The notes: generated from the letters alone by a model not told the origin. 64,000 nt of DNA from Pelagibius sp050043265 (GCA_050043265.1 JBHJIR010000004.1:1-64000); one strand, 5' to 3'. Counted from the first letter of the stretch, positions 27,153-36,084 are shown. Program-made: numbers and translations.

Positions 27153-27195
27153 CACAGCGCCCCAAGCCACCTCAACAAAACAGGGAGCAAGACTC

Positions 27196-28020
27196 ATGAG
27201 CTTCGTCACCACCCGGGACGGTACGGAAATTTTCTACAAGGACTGGGGCTCCGGGCAGCCCAGCGTCTTCCACCACGGCTGGCCGCGCAGTGCAGACGAC
27301 TGGGACGCGCAGATGCTCTACTTTCTGGACAAGGGCTACCGCGTCATCGCCCATGACCGGCGCGGCCACGGCCGCTCGTCCCAGGTCGCCGACGGGCACG
27401 ACATGGACCACTATGCGGCCGACGTTGCCGCCGTGGTCGACCATCTCGACCTCAAGGACGCCGTCCACATCGGCCATTCCACCGGCGGCGGCGAAGCCGC
27501 GCACTACGCCGCGACCCACGGCAAGGGGCGTGCCGCCAAGCTGGTGCTGATCGGCGCGGTGCCCCCGATCATGCTGAAGACTCCGGCCAACCCGGGCGGC
27601 CTGCCGATCGATGTCTTCGACGGCTTCCGCCAGGCGCTCGCCGCCAACCGCGCCCAGTTCTACCTGGATATCGCCAGCGGCCCCTTCTACGGCTTCAACC
27701 GCGACGGCGCCGAAATATCCGAAGGCACCATCCGCAACTGGTGGCGCCAGGGCATGGTGGGTGGCGCAAAGGCCCACTATGACGGCATCAAGGCCTTTTC
27801 GGAGACCGACTTCACCGAGGATCTGAAGGCGATCGATGTCCCGACCCTGGTGATGCACGGCGACGACGACCAGATCGTGCCGATCGCCGACTCCGCCCTG
27901 CTGTCGGCGAAGCTGCTGAAAAACGGCACCCTCAAGGTTTACGAGAAATTCCCGCACGGCATGTGCACCACCCACGCCGATGTGATCAACCCCGACCTGC
28001 TGGCCTTTATCAAAGGCTGA
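27196..28020 (+). CDS. Alpha/beta hydrolase, non-haem chloroperoxidase-like
   Basis: 274 residues from ATG 27196, preceded by AGGGAG; the frame is open upstream only through the receiver gene. Alpha/beta hydrolase of the cofactor-free haloperoxidase/esterase group: HHGWPRSADDWD oxyanion segment, DRRGHGRSS, nucleophile Ser95 in GHSTGGGE, acid Asp224/225 in MHGDDDQIVP, and His254 in FPHGMC. Likely an esterase, lactonase or perhydrolase on small molecules; real chlorination is not implied. No signal peptide. First enzyme of a four-enzyme/exporter run with gaps of 24-43 bases. Confidence 0.9.
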   Translation: MSFVTTRDGTEIFYKDWGSGQPSVFHHGWPRSADDWDAQMLYFLDKGYRVIAHDRRGHGRSSQVADGHDMDHYAADVAAVVDHLDLKDAVHIGHSTGGGEAAHYAATHGKGRAAKLVLIGAVPPIMLKTPANPGGLPIDVFDGFRQALAANRAQFYLDIASGPFYGFNRDGAEISEGTIRNWWRQGMVGGAKAHYDGIKAFSETDFTEDLKAIDVPTLVMHGDDDQIVPIADSALLSAKLLKNGTLKVYEKFPHGMCTTHADVINPDLLAFIKG

Positions 28021-28052
28021 GGCGCGGCATTCCCGAAACAGGAGCAAGACCG

Positions 28053-28748
28053 ATGACCAACAAACCCACCCTGCTGACCCCCGACAACTGCCAGCTGATC
28101 TTCATCGATCACCAGCCGCAGATGGCTTTCGGCGTGCAGTCGATCGACCGCCAGGTGCTGAAGAACAACACCGTGGCCCTGGCGAAATCCGCCAAGGTCT
28201 TCGGCATTCCCACCACCATCACCACGGTGGAAACCCTCAGCTTCTCCGGCCACAGCTATCCGGAACTGCTGGCCGTGTTCCCGGACCACCCGATCCTGGA
28301 GCGCACCTCGATGAATTCCTGGGACGACCAGAAGGTGCGCGATGCCCTGGCCAAGAACGGCCAGAAGAAGGTCGTGGTCTCCGGCCTGTGGACCGAGGTC
28401 TGCAACAACGGCTTCGCCTTCTCGGCGATGGCCGAGGGCGGCTACGAGATCTACATGGTGGCCGATGCCTCCGGCGGCACCACCAAGGAAGCACACGACT
28501 ACGCCATGCTGCGCATGATCCAGGCCGGCGTGGTGCCAATGACCTGGCAGCAGGTTCTGCTGGAATGGCAGCGCGACTGGGCGCGGCGCGGCACCTACGA
28601 CGCGGTGATGGACATCGTGCGCGAACACTCCGGCGCCTACGGCATGGGTGTCGATTACGCCTACACCATGGTGCACGGCGCCGACGAACGGGTGAAGCAC
28701 GGCCCGCGCCTGGATCCCGTCGCGGCCGGCAAAGCCGCCGCGGAATAA
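28053..28748 (+). CDS. Isochorismatase-like (YcaC-type) cysteine hydrolase
   Basis: 231 residues from ATG 28053, preceded by AGGAGC. Isochorismatase-fold hydrolase: catalytic Asp19 in FIDHQPQM, and nucleophile Cys117 in SGLWTEVCN, with ASGGTT downstream as in the YcaC subgroup. YcaC-like proteins are octameric and have no agreed substrate; amides, nicotinamide-like compounds or isochorismate-like ethers are possible. Cytoplasmic by sequence. 32 bases after the hydrolase stop and 24 before the amidohydrolase start, so co-transcription is likely. Confidence 0.88.
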   Translation: MTNKPTLLTPDNCQLIFIDHQPQMAFGVQSIDRQVLKNNTVALAKSAKVFGIPTTITTVETLSFSGHSYPELLAVFPDHPILERTSMNSWDDQKVRDALAKNGQKKVVVSGLWTEVCNNGFAFSAMAEGGYEIYMVADASGGTTKEAHDYAMLRMIQAGVVPMTWQQVLLEWQRDWARRGTYDAVMDIVREHSGAYGMGVDYAYTMVHGADERVKHGPRLDPVAAGKAAAE

Positions 28749-28772
28749 TTGGCGGTGCAGAGGAAAAGCAAA

Positions 28773-30770
28773 ATGCCCGGCAAGACAGACAAGCCCAGCC
28801 GTGGCGGCATGATCGGCCGCCGTCCGGTGCTGAGCGGCCTTGCCGCCAGTGCTGCGGTCCTGGGCCTGTCCTTGCCGGCCGGAGCAGGAGCGCAAAGCAT
28901 GACGAAGGCCCCCGATCTGATTCTCCACGGCGGAAAGATCACCACCCTCGACCGCGCCAGACCTGTCGCAGCGGCACTGGCGGTCACGGAGGGCCTGGTT
29001 TCCGCCGTCGGCGAGGACGCGGACATCCTGCCGCTGGCCGGCGAGACCACACAGGTCGTCGACCTGGGCGGGCGGCGCGTCATTCCGGGGCTCAATGACA
29101 GCCACATGCACCTGATCCGCGGCGGCCTGAACTACAACATGGAACTGAGATGGGAGAACGTTCCCTCCCTCGCCGATGCGCTGCGCCTGCTGAAGGCCCA
29201 GGCCGAGCGCACGCCGGCGCCGCAGTGGGTGCGCGTGGTCGGCGGCTGGTCTGAGTTCCAGTTCGCCGAGCGCCGCTGGCCGACCCTGGAGGAGATCAAC
29301 GCCGCCGCACCGGACACGCCGGTCTTCATCCTGCATCTCTACAGCCATGCCCTGCTGAACGCCGCGGCCATAAAGGTGCTGGGCATCAACAAGGACACGC
29401 CGAACCCGCCGGGCGGTGAGATCCAGCGGGATTCCAAGGGCGAGGCGACCGGCCTGCTGATCGCCCGCCCCAGCGCCCTGATTCTCTACTCGACCTTGGC
29501 ACAGGGGCCCAAGCTGCCGGTCGAGGACCAGGTGAACTCGACCCGCCACTTCATGCGCGAACTGAACCGCCTGGGCGTCACCAGCGTCATCGATGCCGGT
29601 GGCGGCGGGCAGAATTTCCCGGACGACTATCAGGTCATCAACCGCCTGCACGACGACGACGACCTGACCGTGCGCATAGCCTACAACCTCTTCGCCCAGA
29701 AGGCCGGCGAGGAACTCTCCGACTACGAGCGCTGGGTGACGATGACCGAGCCAGGGGCCGGCGACGCGCTGCTGCGGGTCAATGGTGCCGGTGAAAACCT
29801 GACCTGGTCGGCGGCCGACTTCGAAAATTTCCTGGAGCCGCGCCCCGATCTGGCGCCGACCATGGAAGCGGAGCTGGAAAAGATCGTCGAACTGCTGGCG
29901 ACCAAGAAATGGCCGTTCCGGATCCACGCCACCTACGACGAGACCATCGACCGCTTCCTCACTGTCATCGAGCGGGCCAACGGCAAGGTGCCGCTGGAAA
30001 CCCGCTTCACCATCGATCACGCCGAAACCGTCACCGAGCGCAACATGGAGCGCATCATGGCCCTGGGCGGCGGCATCGCCACCCAGCATCGCATGGCCTT
30101 CCAAGGCGAGTACTTCGTCGCCCGCTACGGCGCCCGCGCGGCCGCGGCGACGCCGCCCATCGCCCGCATGCTGGAGATGGGCCTGCCGGTCGGCGCCGGC
30201 ACCGATGCGACCCGCGTCGCCTCCTACGACCCCTGGGTCGGGCTCTACTGGATGACCACGGGCAAGACCCTGGGTGGCCTGCGCCTGGCACCGGAAGCCA
30301 ACACCCTGGACCGCGAGACCGCGCTGCGCCTGTGGACCGAGGGCTCCGCATGGTTCTCCAGTGAAGAGACGGTGAAGGGCCGCCTGACCCCCGGCGCCTA
30401 CGCCGACCTCGCTGTGCTCTCCGCCGACTACTTCTCCGTACCCGCCGAGAGCATCCGCGGCATCGCTTCGCTGCTGACCGTGGTCGGCGGGCGCATCGTC
30501 CACGGCGCCGGCGACTTCGCCGATCTCGCCCCGCCGCTGCCTCCGGCCAGCCCGGACTGGTCGCCGGCCGCCGCCTTCGCCAGCCCCGGTCTGCGCAATG
30601 CCGCGGCGGAGGTGCCGCAAACCCAGCATGCCCGCTCCTGTCATGACGGCTGCGCGACGTCCTGCGGCCTGCACGGACACGGCCACCAGATCGCCTGGGC
30701 CAGCCCCCTGCCGGTTTCCGACAAGAGCGCCTTCTGGGGCGCCCTCGGGTGTTCCTGCTTTGCCGTCTAA
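28773..30770 (+). CDS. Exported YtcJ-like amidohydrolase with Cys/His-rich tail
   Basis: 665 residues from ATG 28773 (GAGGAAAAG upstream; a TTG at 28749 is less likely). The N-terminus has an RR pair (Arg16-Arg17) and a hydrophobic stretch ending AGAGAQS, consistent with Tat or Sec export. The amidohydrolase-3 fold is shown by VDLGGRRVIPGLNDSHMHLI (metal-binding HxH), IHATYDETIDR, TIDHAETVT, and a late GAGTDATRVASYDPW. The last 45 residues hold four Cys in two groups plus three His (HARSCHDGCATSCGLHGHGH) and end GALGCSCFAV, which looks like an added metal site. This tail overlaps the reading frame upstream of the exporter. Substrate unknown. Confidence 0.88.
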   Translation: MPGKTDKPSRGGMIGRRPVLSGLAASAAVLGLSLPAGAGAQSMTKAPDLILHGGKITTLDRARPVAAALAVTEGLVSAVGEDADILPLAGETTQVVDLGGRRVIPGLNDSHMHLIRGGLNYNMELRWENVPSLADALRLLKAQAERTPAPQWVRVVGGWSEFQFAERRWPTLEEINAAAPDTPVFILHLYSHALLNAAAIKVLGINKDTPNPPGGEIQRDSKGEATGLLIARPSALILYSTLAQGPKLPVEDQVNSTRHFMRELNRLGVTSVIDAGGGGQNFPDDYQVINRLHDDDDLTVRIAYNLFAQKAGEELSDYERWVTMTEPGAGDALLRVNGAGENLTWSAADFENFLEPRPDLAPTMEAELEKIVELLATKKWPFRIHATYDETIDRFLTVIERANGKVPLETRFTIDHAETVTERNMERIMALGGGIATQHRMAFQGEYFVARYGARAAAATPPIARMLEMGLPVGAGTDATRVASYDPWVGLYWMTTGKTLGGLRLAPEANTLDRETALRLWTEGSAWFSSEETVKGRLTPGAYADLAVLSADYFSVPAESIRGIASLLTVVGGRIVHGAGDFADLAPPLPPASPDWSPAAAFASPGLRNAAAEVPQTQHARSCHDGCATSCGLHGHGHQIAWASPLPVSDKSAFWGALGCSCFAV

Positions 30771-32385
30771 ACCGTCTACGACGGCAGAGGCCGGCGCCTC
30801 GCCCTGGGCACCGTTCCGTTCACGCATCTTTTCGGTGCTGTGGACGGCCACGGTGGTCTCCAACATCGGCACCTGGATGTACGCGGCGGCGGCGGGCTGG
30901 CAGATGACACTTCTGGACCCCTCGCCCCAGATGGTCGCCCTGGTGCAGGCCGTCTCCACGCTGCCGATCTTTCTCTTTGCGCTGCCCGCCGGGGCGCTGG
31001 CCGATATCGTCGACCGGCGAAAGCTGCTTCTGCTCACGCAGACGGTTCTGATGGTGGTGGTGTTTCTGCTGGCCGCCTTGACGCTCTTCGACCTCGTCAC
31101 GCCGCTCACGCTGCTCGCCTTCACCTTCGCCACCGGCCTCGGCGCCGCCCTCGTCGCCCCGGCGTGGCAGGCGATCGTCCCGGAACTGGTGCCGCGGCAC
31201 GACCTGCAGGCAGCCGTGGCGCTCAACAGCGTCGGCATCAATGTGTCCCGCGCCATCGGTCCGGCGCTGGCAGGTGTGATGATCGCCACTATGGGCCTAG
31301 CCACGCCCTACTTCGTCGATGCGGTCTCTTTCATTGGCGTCATCATTGCCCTGTGGTGGTGGCGCCGCGAGACGGAGGAGGCCGAGCTTCCGGCCGAACG
31401 CTTTGTCGCGGCGATGCGCAGCGGCCTGCGTTACGCGCGCGAAAGCGAGCCCTTACGCGCAACGCTCATCCGCGCCGCCGCCTTCTTCTTCTTCTCCAGT
31501 GCCTACTGGGCGCTGCTGCCGCTGGTGGCCAAGGGCCAGCTTGGCGGCGGGTCGGTGTTGTACAGCCTCCTCTTGACCTGCCTGGGCGTCGGGGCGGTGG
31601 CCGGGGCTTTGGGACTGCCCGGGCTTCGCCGCAAGATCGGCGCCGATTCTTTGGTTATGGTGGGCACGCTGGCCACCGCGGTCGCCGTGGGCGCACTGGC
31701 GCTGGTGCCGAACGTCGCGGTCGTCGCGGTGACCTGCCTGGTGCTGGGGGCCGGCTGGATCTCGGTGCTCTCAAGCCTCAACGTTGCCGCCCAGGTGGCG
31801 CTGCCCGGCTGGGTGAAGGCACGCGGCCTGTCGGTCTATCTGATCGTCTTCTTCGGCGCCATGACCCTGGGCAGCATCGTCTGGGGACAGGTGGCGGCCT
31901 GGCTTGACGTTCCCACATCCCTGCTGATTTCCGGCGGCGGGCTGGTTGTCGCCCTGCTGGCCGTGCAGCGCTGGAAGCTGCCTGCCGGCGGGACGCTCGA
32001 CCTGGCGCCGTCAATGCACTGGCCGGCCCCGGTTCTGGCCGAAAGCCATGAACGGGACCGCGGCCCGGTAATGACGACCGTCGAGTACGTCATCGATCCG
32101 CGCGATACGCAGAAATTCCTCGCGGCGATACACGAGTTGGCCGGCGAGCGCCGCCGCAATGGCGCCTTCGTCTGGGGCCTGTTCGAAGATGCCGAGCAGC
32201 CAGGGCGCTACGTCGAGCACTTCATCGAGGAATCCTGGTTGGAACACCTGCGCCACCATCATCGCGTGACCGAGGCCGACCGCGTGCTGCAGGAACGCGT
32301 CCGCCGCAGCCACAAAGGGGAGCCGCCTCCACAGGTCCGTCATTTCCTGTCCGCCGCGAAGCACCCCAGGAAGACACCGCGATGA
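30760..32385 (+). CDS. MFS_3 exporter with C-terminal antibiotic-monooxygenase-like domain
   Basis: Twelve-segment major facilitator of the EntS-like MFS_3 group. Core starts at FRSRIFSVLWTATVVSNIGTW; the family motif LPAGALADIVDRRKLL lies between segments 2 and 3. After the last segment a soluble tail of about 110 residues (TTVEYVIDPRDTQKFLAAIHELAGERRRNGAFVWGLFED) resembles the ferredoxin-like antibiotic biosynthesis monooxygenase domain usual at the end of MFS_3 proteins. The start is uncertain: TTG 30760 gives 541 residues, while ATGs at 30598, 30628 and 30643 would lie inside the amidohydrolase tail. Its TGA overlaps the next ATG. Probably exports the product or substrate of the upstream hydrolases. 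Confidence 0.87.
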   Translation: MPSKPSTTAEAGASPWAPFRSRIFSVLWTATVVSNIGTWMYAAAAGWQMTLLDPSPQMVALVQAVSTLPIFLFALPAGALADIVDRRKLLLLTQTVLMVVVFLLAALTLFDLVTPLTLLAFTFATGLGAALVAPAWQAIVPELVPRHDLQAAVALNSVGINVSRAIGPALAGVMIATMGLATPYFVDAVSFIGVIIALWWWRRETEEAELPAERFVAAMRSGLRYARESEPLRATLIRAAAFFFFSSAYWALLPLVAKGQLGGGSVLYSLLLTCLGVGAVAGALGLPGLRRKIGADSLVMVGTLATAVAVGALALVPNVAVVAVTCLVLGAGWISVLSSLNVAAQVALPGWVKARGLSVYLIVFFGAMTLGSIVWGQVAAWLDVPTSLLISGGGLVVALLAVQRWKLPAGGTLDLAPSMHWPAPVLAESHERDRGPVMTTVEYVIDPRDTQKFLAAIHELAGERRRNGAFVWGLFEDAEQPGRYVEHFIEESWLEHLRHHHRVTEADRVLQERVRRSHKGEPPPQVRHFLSAAKHPRKTPR

Positions 32386-32735
32386 AGATCGCCCTCGGCC
32401 TCAGTCTGGGTCTCGCCATCGGCGTTACCTGCCGGCTCGTCGAGATTCCGCTGCCGGCGCCACCGGCTTTGGTCGGCGCGCTGCTCGTCCTCGCCATGAC
32501 CGTGGGCTATATCGTCACGGATCGCTTCGCTGAGGGGCGCGAGGCCCGGCACCGGTCGCTCTGTGGCGGGCCGACGGGCGAAGCAACCAACCCGAACGCC
32601 TCTGAGCGGCGGTCATGCCCGCGGCACTGCTTGGCATCGCGCTCGGCCTGGCCATCGGGGCCGGCTGCAGGTGGTTCGATATTCCGCTGCCGGCGCCGCC
32701 CCGGCTGGTCGGGGCTTTGCTGGTGGTGGCGATGA
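32382..32735 (+). CDS. XapX (DUF1427) membrane protein, first copy
   Basis: Starts in an ATGA overlap with the exporter stop. Residues 1-50 are a XapX domain: two short hydrophobic segments around IPLPAPPALVGALLVLAMTVG. The family is normally about 55-95 residues; here the frame runs to 117 residues, and the last 45 are Cys/Arg/Trp-rich and overlap the second XapX gene out of frame. Either the 3' end is a neutral extension or a small frameshift removed the natural stop. Function of XapX proteins is unknown; they often sit beside hydrolase and MFS genes. Confidence 0.75.
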   Translation: MKIALGLSLGLAIGVTCRLVEIPLPAPPALVGALLVLAMTVGYIVTDRFAEGREARHRSLCGGPTGEATNPNASERRSCPRHCLASRSAWPSGPAAGGSIFRCRRRPGWSGLCWWWR

Positions 32736-32791
32736 CCCTGGGGTTTCTGGGAACCGACCTCATTCTGGCAAGTGCGGGCGGCCTGCAATAA
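32615..32791 (+). CDS. XapX (DUF1427) membrane protein, second short copy
   Basis: 58 residues, in a different frame from and overlapping the first copy by 121 bases. It reads MPAALLGIALGLAIGAGC, then FDIPLPAPPRLVGALLVVAMT, closely matching the first copy (IPLPAPP-LVGALLV-AMT) in protein and DNA, so it arose by tandem duplication. Two hydrophobic segments separated by the Pro-rich PLPAPP turn. GAGCGGCGGTC precedes the ATG as a weak ribosome binding site. It is probably the last gene of the operon; prmA converges on it 40 bases later. Confidence 0.72.
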   Translation: MPAALLGIALGLAIGAGCRWFDIPLPAPPRLVGALLVVAMTLGFLGTDLILASAGGLQ

Positions 32792-32831
32792 GGGGCTTCC
32801 GAAGTCGCCACTCCCTATCGGAGACCGCGCT

Positions 32832-33707
32832 TCACCCGGCCTTCAGCACCAGCGCCGACCACTCGCCGAGGTGATAGCGCTGCACCAGCGTCAGGCCGGC
32901 GGCGCGGTAGCGGGCGATGACCTGACGCTCCTGCCAGATCAGCAGGCCCGACAACACGACCTGGCCGCCCGGCGCCAGGTGGCGCTTTACGTCCTGCGCC
33001 ATCTGGCACAGCGGCTCGGCCAGGATGTTGGCGAGGATCAGTTCGTAAGGGCCATTCTTGCGCACACGGGCATCGCGGAAACCATCGCCGCACAGCAGGG
33101 TGACCGCGTCGGCGGCGCCGTTGGCCTTCAGGTTGGCCGCCGCCACCCGGATCGACGGCGCGTCGTTATCGACCCCCAGCACGCGGCAGGGCCACAGCTT
33201 CGCCGCCGCCATGGAGAGCACGCCGGAGCCGCAACCCATGTCGAGAATCACCGAGACCTGCCGCCGCTTGGCGATGTCCTGCAGCGCCAGCAGGCAGCCG
33301 CGCGTGGTCTCGTGGCGGCCGGTGCCGAAAGCCGCGTTGGCATCGATCAGCAGGTCGAAAGCCCCCGGCAGCGCCGGCTCGGTCACGTGGGAACCGCGGA
33401 TACGGAAGCGCCCGGCGACGATCGGCGGCAGCGACTTCTGGCTTTCCGACACCCAGTCGGTATCCGGCAGCTTGTCCAGGCTGTAGAGCATCGGCGCCTG
33501 GATGCCGGCGACGTCGCGGGCGATGTCGATGAGCCGCTCGATCTCCGCGTCCTCGGGGGGCTCGGCCAGGAACAGCTGCCAGGGCACCAGCCCGTGGGCG
33601 TCGCGCCCGCCGGTCACGATGGCGCCGTCCAGCGGCTCGAACACCGCTTCGAAGGCCGGCACGGCCGCAGCGGGCACGCTCAGGGAAAGGCAGTAGGTCG
33701 CGCTCAC
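32832..33707 (-). CDS. prmA: PrmA, ribosomal protein L11 methyltransferase
   Basis: SAM-dependent methyltransferase acting on L11. 291 residues from GTG 33707; this matches family length, while the open frame to 33812 adds a Pro/Ser-rich stretch that runs into the helicase gene. N-terminal substrate domain, linker, then the catalytic domain with AFGTGRHETTRGCL, SAM motif I ILDMGCGSGVLSMAAAK, VDNDAPSIRVAAANLKAN, and the NPPY-type motif ILANILAEPL. The ribosome binding site is weak (AGAGA). It follows the uvrD-like gene by 46 bases on the same strand. Confidence 0.94.
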   Translation of the reverse strand: MSATYCLSLSVPAAAVPAFEAVFEPLDGAIVTGGRDAHGLVPWQLFLAEPPEDAEIERLIDIARDVAGIQAPMLYSLDKLPDTDWVSESQKSLPPIVAGRFRIRGSHVTEPALPGAFDLLIDANAAFGTGRHETTRGCLLALQDIAKRRQVSVILDMGCGSGVLSMAAAKLWPCRVLGVDNDAPSIRVAAANLKANGAADAVTLLCGDGFRDARVRKNGPYELILANILAEPLCQMAQDVKRHLAPGGQVVLSGLLIWQERQVIARYRAAGLTLVQRYHLGEWSALVLKAG

Positions 33708-33753
33708 GGCATGGTTCTCTGTCGTTTGGGGTGACGGGTGGGGTGTCGGGGAA

Positions 33754-36084
33754 TCAGCCGGCCTGATCGGCAGGCACGACGAAACTGGCGATGACTTTTT
33801 TCTCGCCGGCATGGTCGAAGGTGATGTTCAGGCGTTCGCCCTCGACCGCGGCGATGCTGCCGTAGCCGAACTTCTGGTGAAACACCCGGTCGCCGCGCTT
33901 GAAGGCGCCGCTTTCCAGCGCTTCGACGCGGGTCGGCGTCACGTCGATGAAGCGCGACGGGCCCTTGCCGCGCCGCTCGCGGGCGCGCTGCAGACCGGGG
34001 CTGACGCGGGCCTCGCTCCAGGCGTTGCCGCCCCAGCCGTCCCCCATGCCCCCAAAGTTACCGCCGAAGGCCGCCGCGGCGGCGCCGTAGACCCCCTGGT
34101 CGCTCTCCGCCTCGACCTGATCCTTGGGCAGTTCGTCGACGAAGCGCGACGGGATCGCCGCGGCCCAGGAACCGTGCATGCGCCGGTTGGCGGCAAAGGA
34201 AATGATCACCCGCTTGCGCGCCCGCGTCAGGCCGACGTAGGCGAGGCGGCGCTCCTCCTCCAGGCCGCGCCGCCCGGTCTCGTCGAGCGCCCGCTGGTTG
34301 GGGAACAGCCCCTCCTCCCAGCCCGGCAGGAAGACGGTGTCGAATTCCAGGCCCTTGGCGGCATGCAGGGTCATGATGGTGACCATGTCCTGGTCTTCCT
34401 GGGTGATCGCCTCCATCACCAGCGAGACATGCTCCAGGAAACCGGCAAGATTTTCGAACTCGCCCAGCGCGTTGACGAATTCCTTCAGGTTCTCCAAGCG
34501 CCCTTCCGCTTCCAGCGACTTGTCGTCCTTCCACATCTGCACATAGCCGGATTCCTCCAGCACCATCTCGGCCAGTTCGGGGTGTGGGGTGGTTTCGATC
34601 AGCGCCCGCCAACGGTCAAAACTGTCGAGCAGACCCTTGAGGTTCGGCCGCGCTTGTTTGGGCAACTCGTCAGTATCGACCAGGCGGCGCGCGGCCAGGG
34701 TCAGCGGCACGTTGCCGGCCCGCGCGGCCTTGTACAGCGTCTGCAGCGTGGCGTCACCCAGCTTGCGCTTGGGTTTGTTCATGATGCGCTCGAAGGCCAG
34801 GTCGTCGGCCGGCTGCTGCAGGATGCGCAGATAGGCCAGGGCGTCGCGGATCTCCAGGCGCTCGTAGAAGCGCGGGCCGCCGACCACCCGGTAGGGCAGG
34901 CCCAGGGTGATGAAGCGCTCTTCGAACTCGCGGGTCTGGGCGCCGGTGCGCACCAGGATGGCGACCTGCTTCAGGTCGTGGTTCTTGTCGCGGGCGACCA
35001 GCGCCTCGATTTCCTCGCCGACGAAGCGCGCCTCGGCCTCGCCGTCCCACAGGCCGCGCAGGCGGATCTTCTCGCCGTCCTCATCCTCGGTCCACAGGGT
35101 CTTGCCCAGGCGCCCCTCGTTGTGGGCGATGAGGCCGGAAGCGGCGGCGAGGATGCGTCCGGTCGAGCGGTAGTTGCGCTCCAGCCGAACGATCTTGGCG
35201 CCGGGGAAGTCGTCCTCGAAGCGCAGGATGTTGCCGACCTCGGCGCCGCGCCAGCCATAGATCGACTGGTCGTCGTCGCCGACGCAGCAGACGTTCTTGT
35301 GCCCCTGGGCCAGCAGGCGCAGCCACAGGTACTGCCCCACGTTGGTGTCCTGGTACTCGTCGACCAGGATGTAGCGGAAGCGCCGATGATAGTCGGCCAG
35401 CACTTCCGGTTCGTTCTGGAACAGAGTGAGGTTATGCAGGGTCAGGTCGCCGAAGTCGCAGGCGTTCAAGGTGCGCAGACGGTCCTGGTAGGCCTTGTAG
35501 AGCTCCACCGCACGGCCCCGCGCGAAGTCGCCGGCATCGCCCGCCGAGACCCGCTCCGGCGTCAGGCCGCGGTCCTTCCAGCGCTGGATGATCGCCAGCA
35601 TGGCGCGCGCCGGCCACTTCTTCTCGTCGACGCTCTCGGCCTGGAGCACCTGCTTCAGCAGACGGATCTGGTCGTCGGTGTCGAGAATGGTGAAGTTGCT
35701 CTTGAGACCGACAGCCTCGGGGTTGCGCCGTAGGATGCGCACCGCCACCGAGTGGAAGGTGCCGAGCCACCAGCCCTCCACCGAGGGCCGGTTCAGCAGC
35801 GACGCCACGCGGTCCTTCATCTCCCGCGCCGCCTTGTTGGTGAAGGTGACCGCCAGGATCTCGCCCGGCGAGCGCGCCTTGCCGGAGATCAGCAGGTGGG
35901 CCAGGCGGGTGGTCAGCACGCGGGTCTTGCCGGTGCCGGCGCCGGCCAGCACCAGGACGGGGCCGTCGAGCGCCTCGACAGCGGCGCGCTGGCCCTCGTT
36001 GAGGGCGTTCAGATAGGGGTAGGGCCCAGCTTCCCGGCTTGCCAAACCCGGGGTGCCGGCTGCGGCCGCGAAAAGATCGGACAT
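33754..36084 (-). CDS. UvrD/PcrA/Rep-type DNA helicase
   Basis: Superfamily 1A 3'-5' helicase for nucleotide excision and mismatch repair or replication restart. 776 residues from ATG 36084 (MSDLFAAAAG); the 450 codons open upstream are the shadow of the opposite-strand deacylase gene. Motifs in order: LNEGQRAAVEA (Q-motif), Walker A AGAGTGKTRVL, Ia VTFTNKAAREMKDRV, II ILVDEYQDTN, III VGDDDQSIYGWRGA, IV RLERNYRST, V TLHAAKGLEFDTVFLPGWEEGLFP, VI EEERRLAYVGLTRARK. A PcrA/UvrD-like C-terminal Tudor-type module ends the protein (RGDRVFHQKFGYGSIAAVEG). The gene may be uvrD or pcrA by name. Confidence 0.95.
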   Translation of the reverse strand: MSDLFAAAAGTPGLASREAGPYPYLNALNEGQRAAVEALDGPVLVLAGAGTGKTRVLTTRLAHLLISGKARSPGEILAVTFTNKAAREMKDRVASLLNRPSVEGWWLGTFHSVAVRILRRNPEAVGLKSNFTILDTDDQIRLLKQVLQAESVDEKKWPARAMLAIIQRWKDRGLTPERVSAGDAGDFARGRAVELYKAYQDRLRTLNACDFGDLTLHNLTLFQNEPEVLADYHRRFRYILVDEYQDTNVGQYLWLRLLAQGHKNVCCVGDDDQSIYGWRGAEVGNILRFEDDFPGAKIVRLERNYRSTGRILAAASGLIAHNEGRLGKTLWTEDEDGEKIRLRGLWDGEAEARFVGEEIEALVARDKNHDLKQVAILVRTGAQTREFEERFITLGLPYRVVGGPRFYERLEIRDALAYLRILQQPADDLAFERIMNKPKRKLGDATLQTLYKAARAGNVPLTLAARRLVDTDELPKQARPNLKGLLDSFDRWRALIETTPHPELAEMVLEESGYVQMWKDDKSLEAEGRLENLKEFVNALGEFENLAGFLEHVSLVMEAITQEDQDMVTIMTLHAAKGLEFDTVFLPGWEEGLFPNQRALDETGRRGLEEERRLAYVGLTRARKRVIISFAANRRMHGSWAAAIPSRFVDELPKDQVEAESDQGVYGAAAAAFGGNFGGMGDGWGGNAWSEARVSPGLQRARERRGKGPSRFIDVTPTRVEALESGAFKRGDRVFHQKFGYGSIAAVEGERLNITFDHAGEKKVIASFVVPADQAG

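Noticed and set aside
27196..28020. Annotation as a true haloperoxidase
   Set aside because: The triad and fold are those of serine esterases; cofactor-free halogenation is a side activity of this family, so only a general hydrolase call is supported.
27939..31304. 1121-codon open frame on the minus strand
   Set aside because: It lies opposite the hydrolase, amidohydrolase and exporter genes, has low-complexity His/Gly/Val/Ala composition, and carries no motif; a GC-rich antisense shadow.
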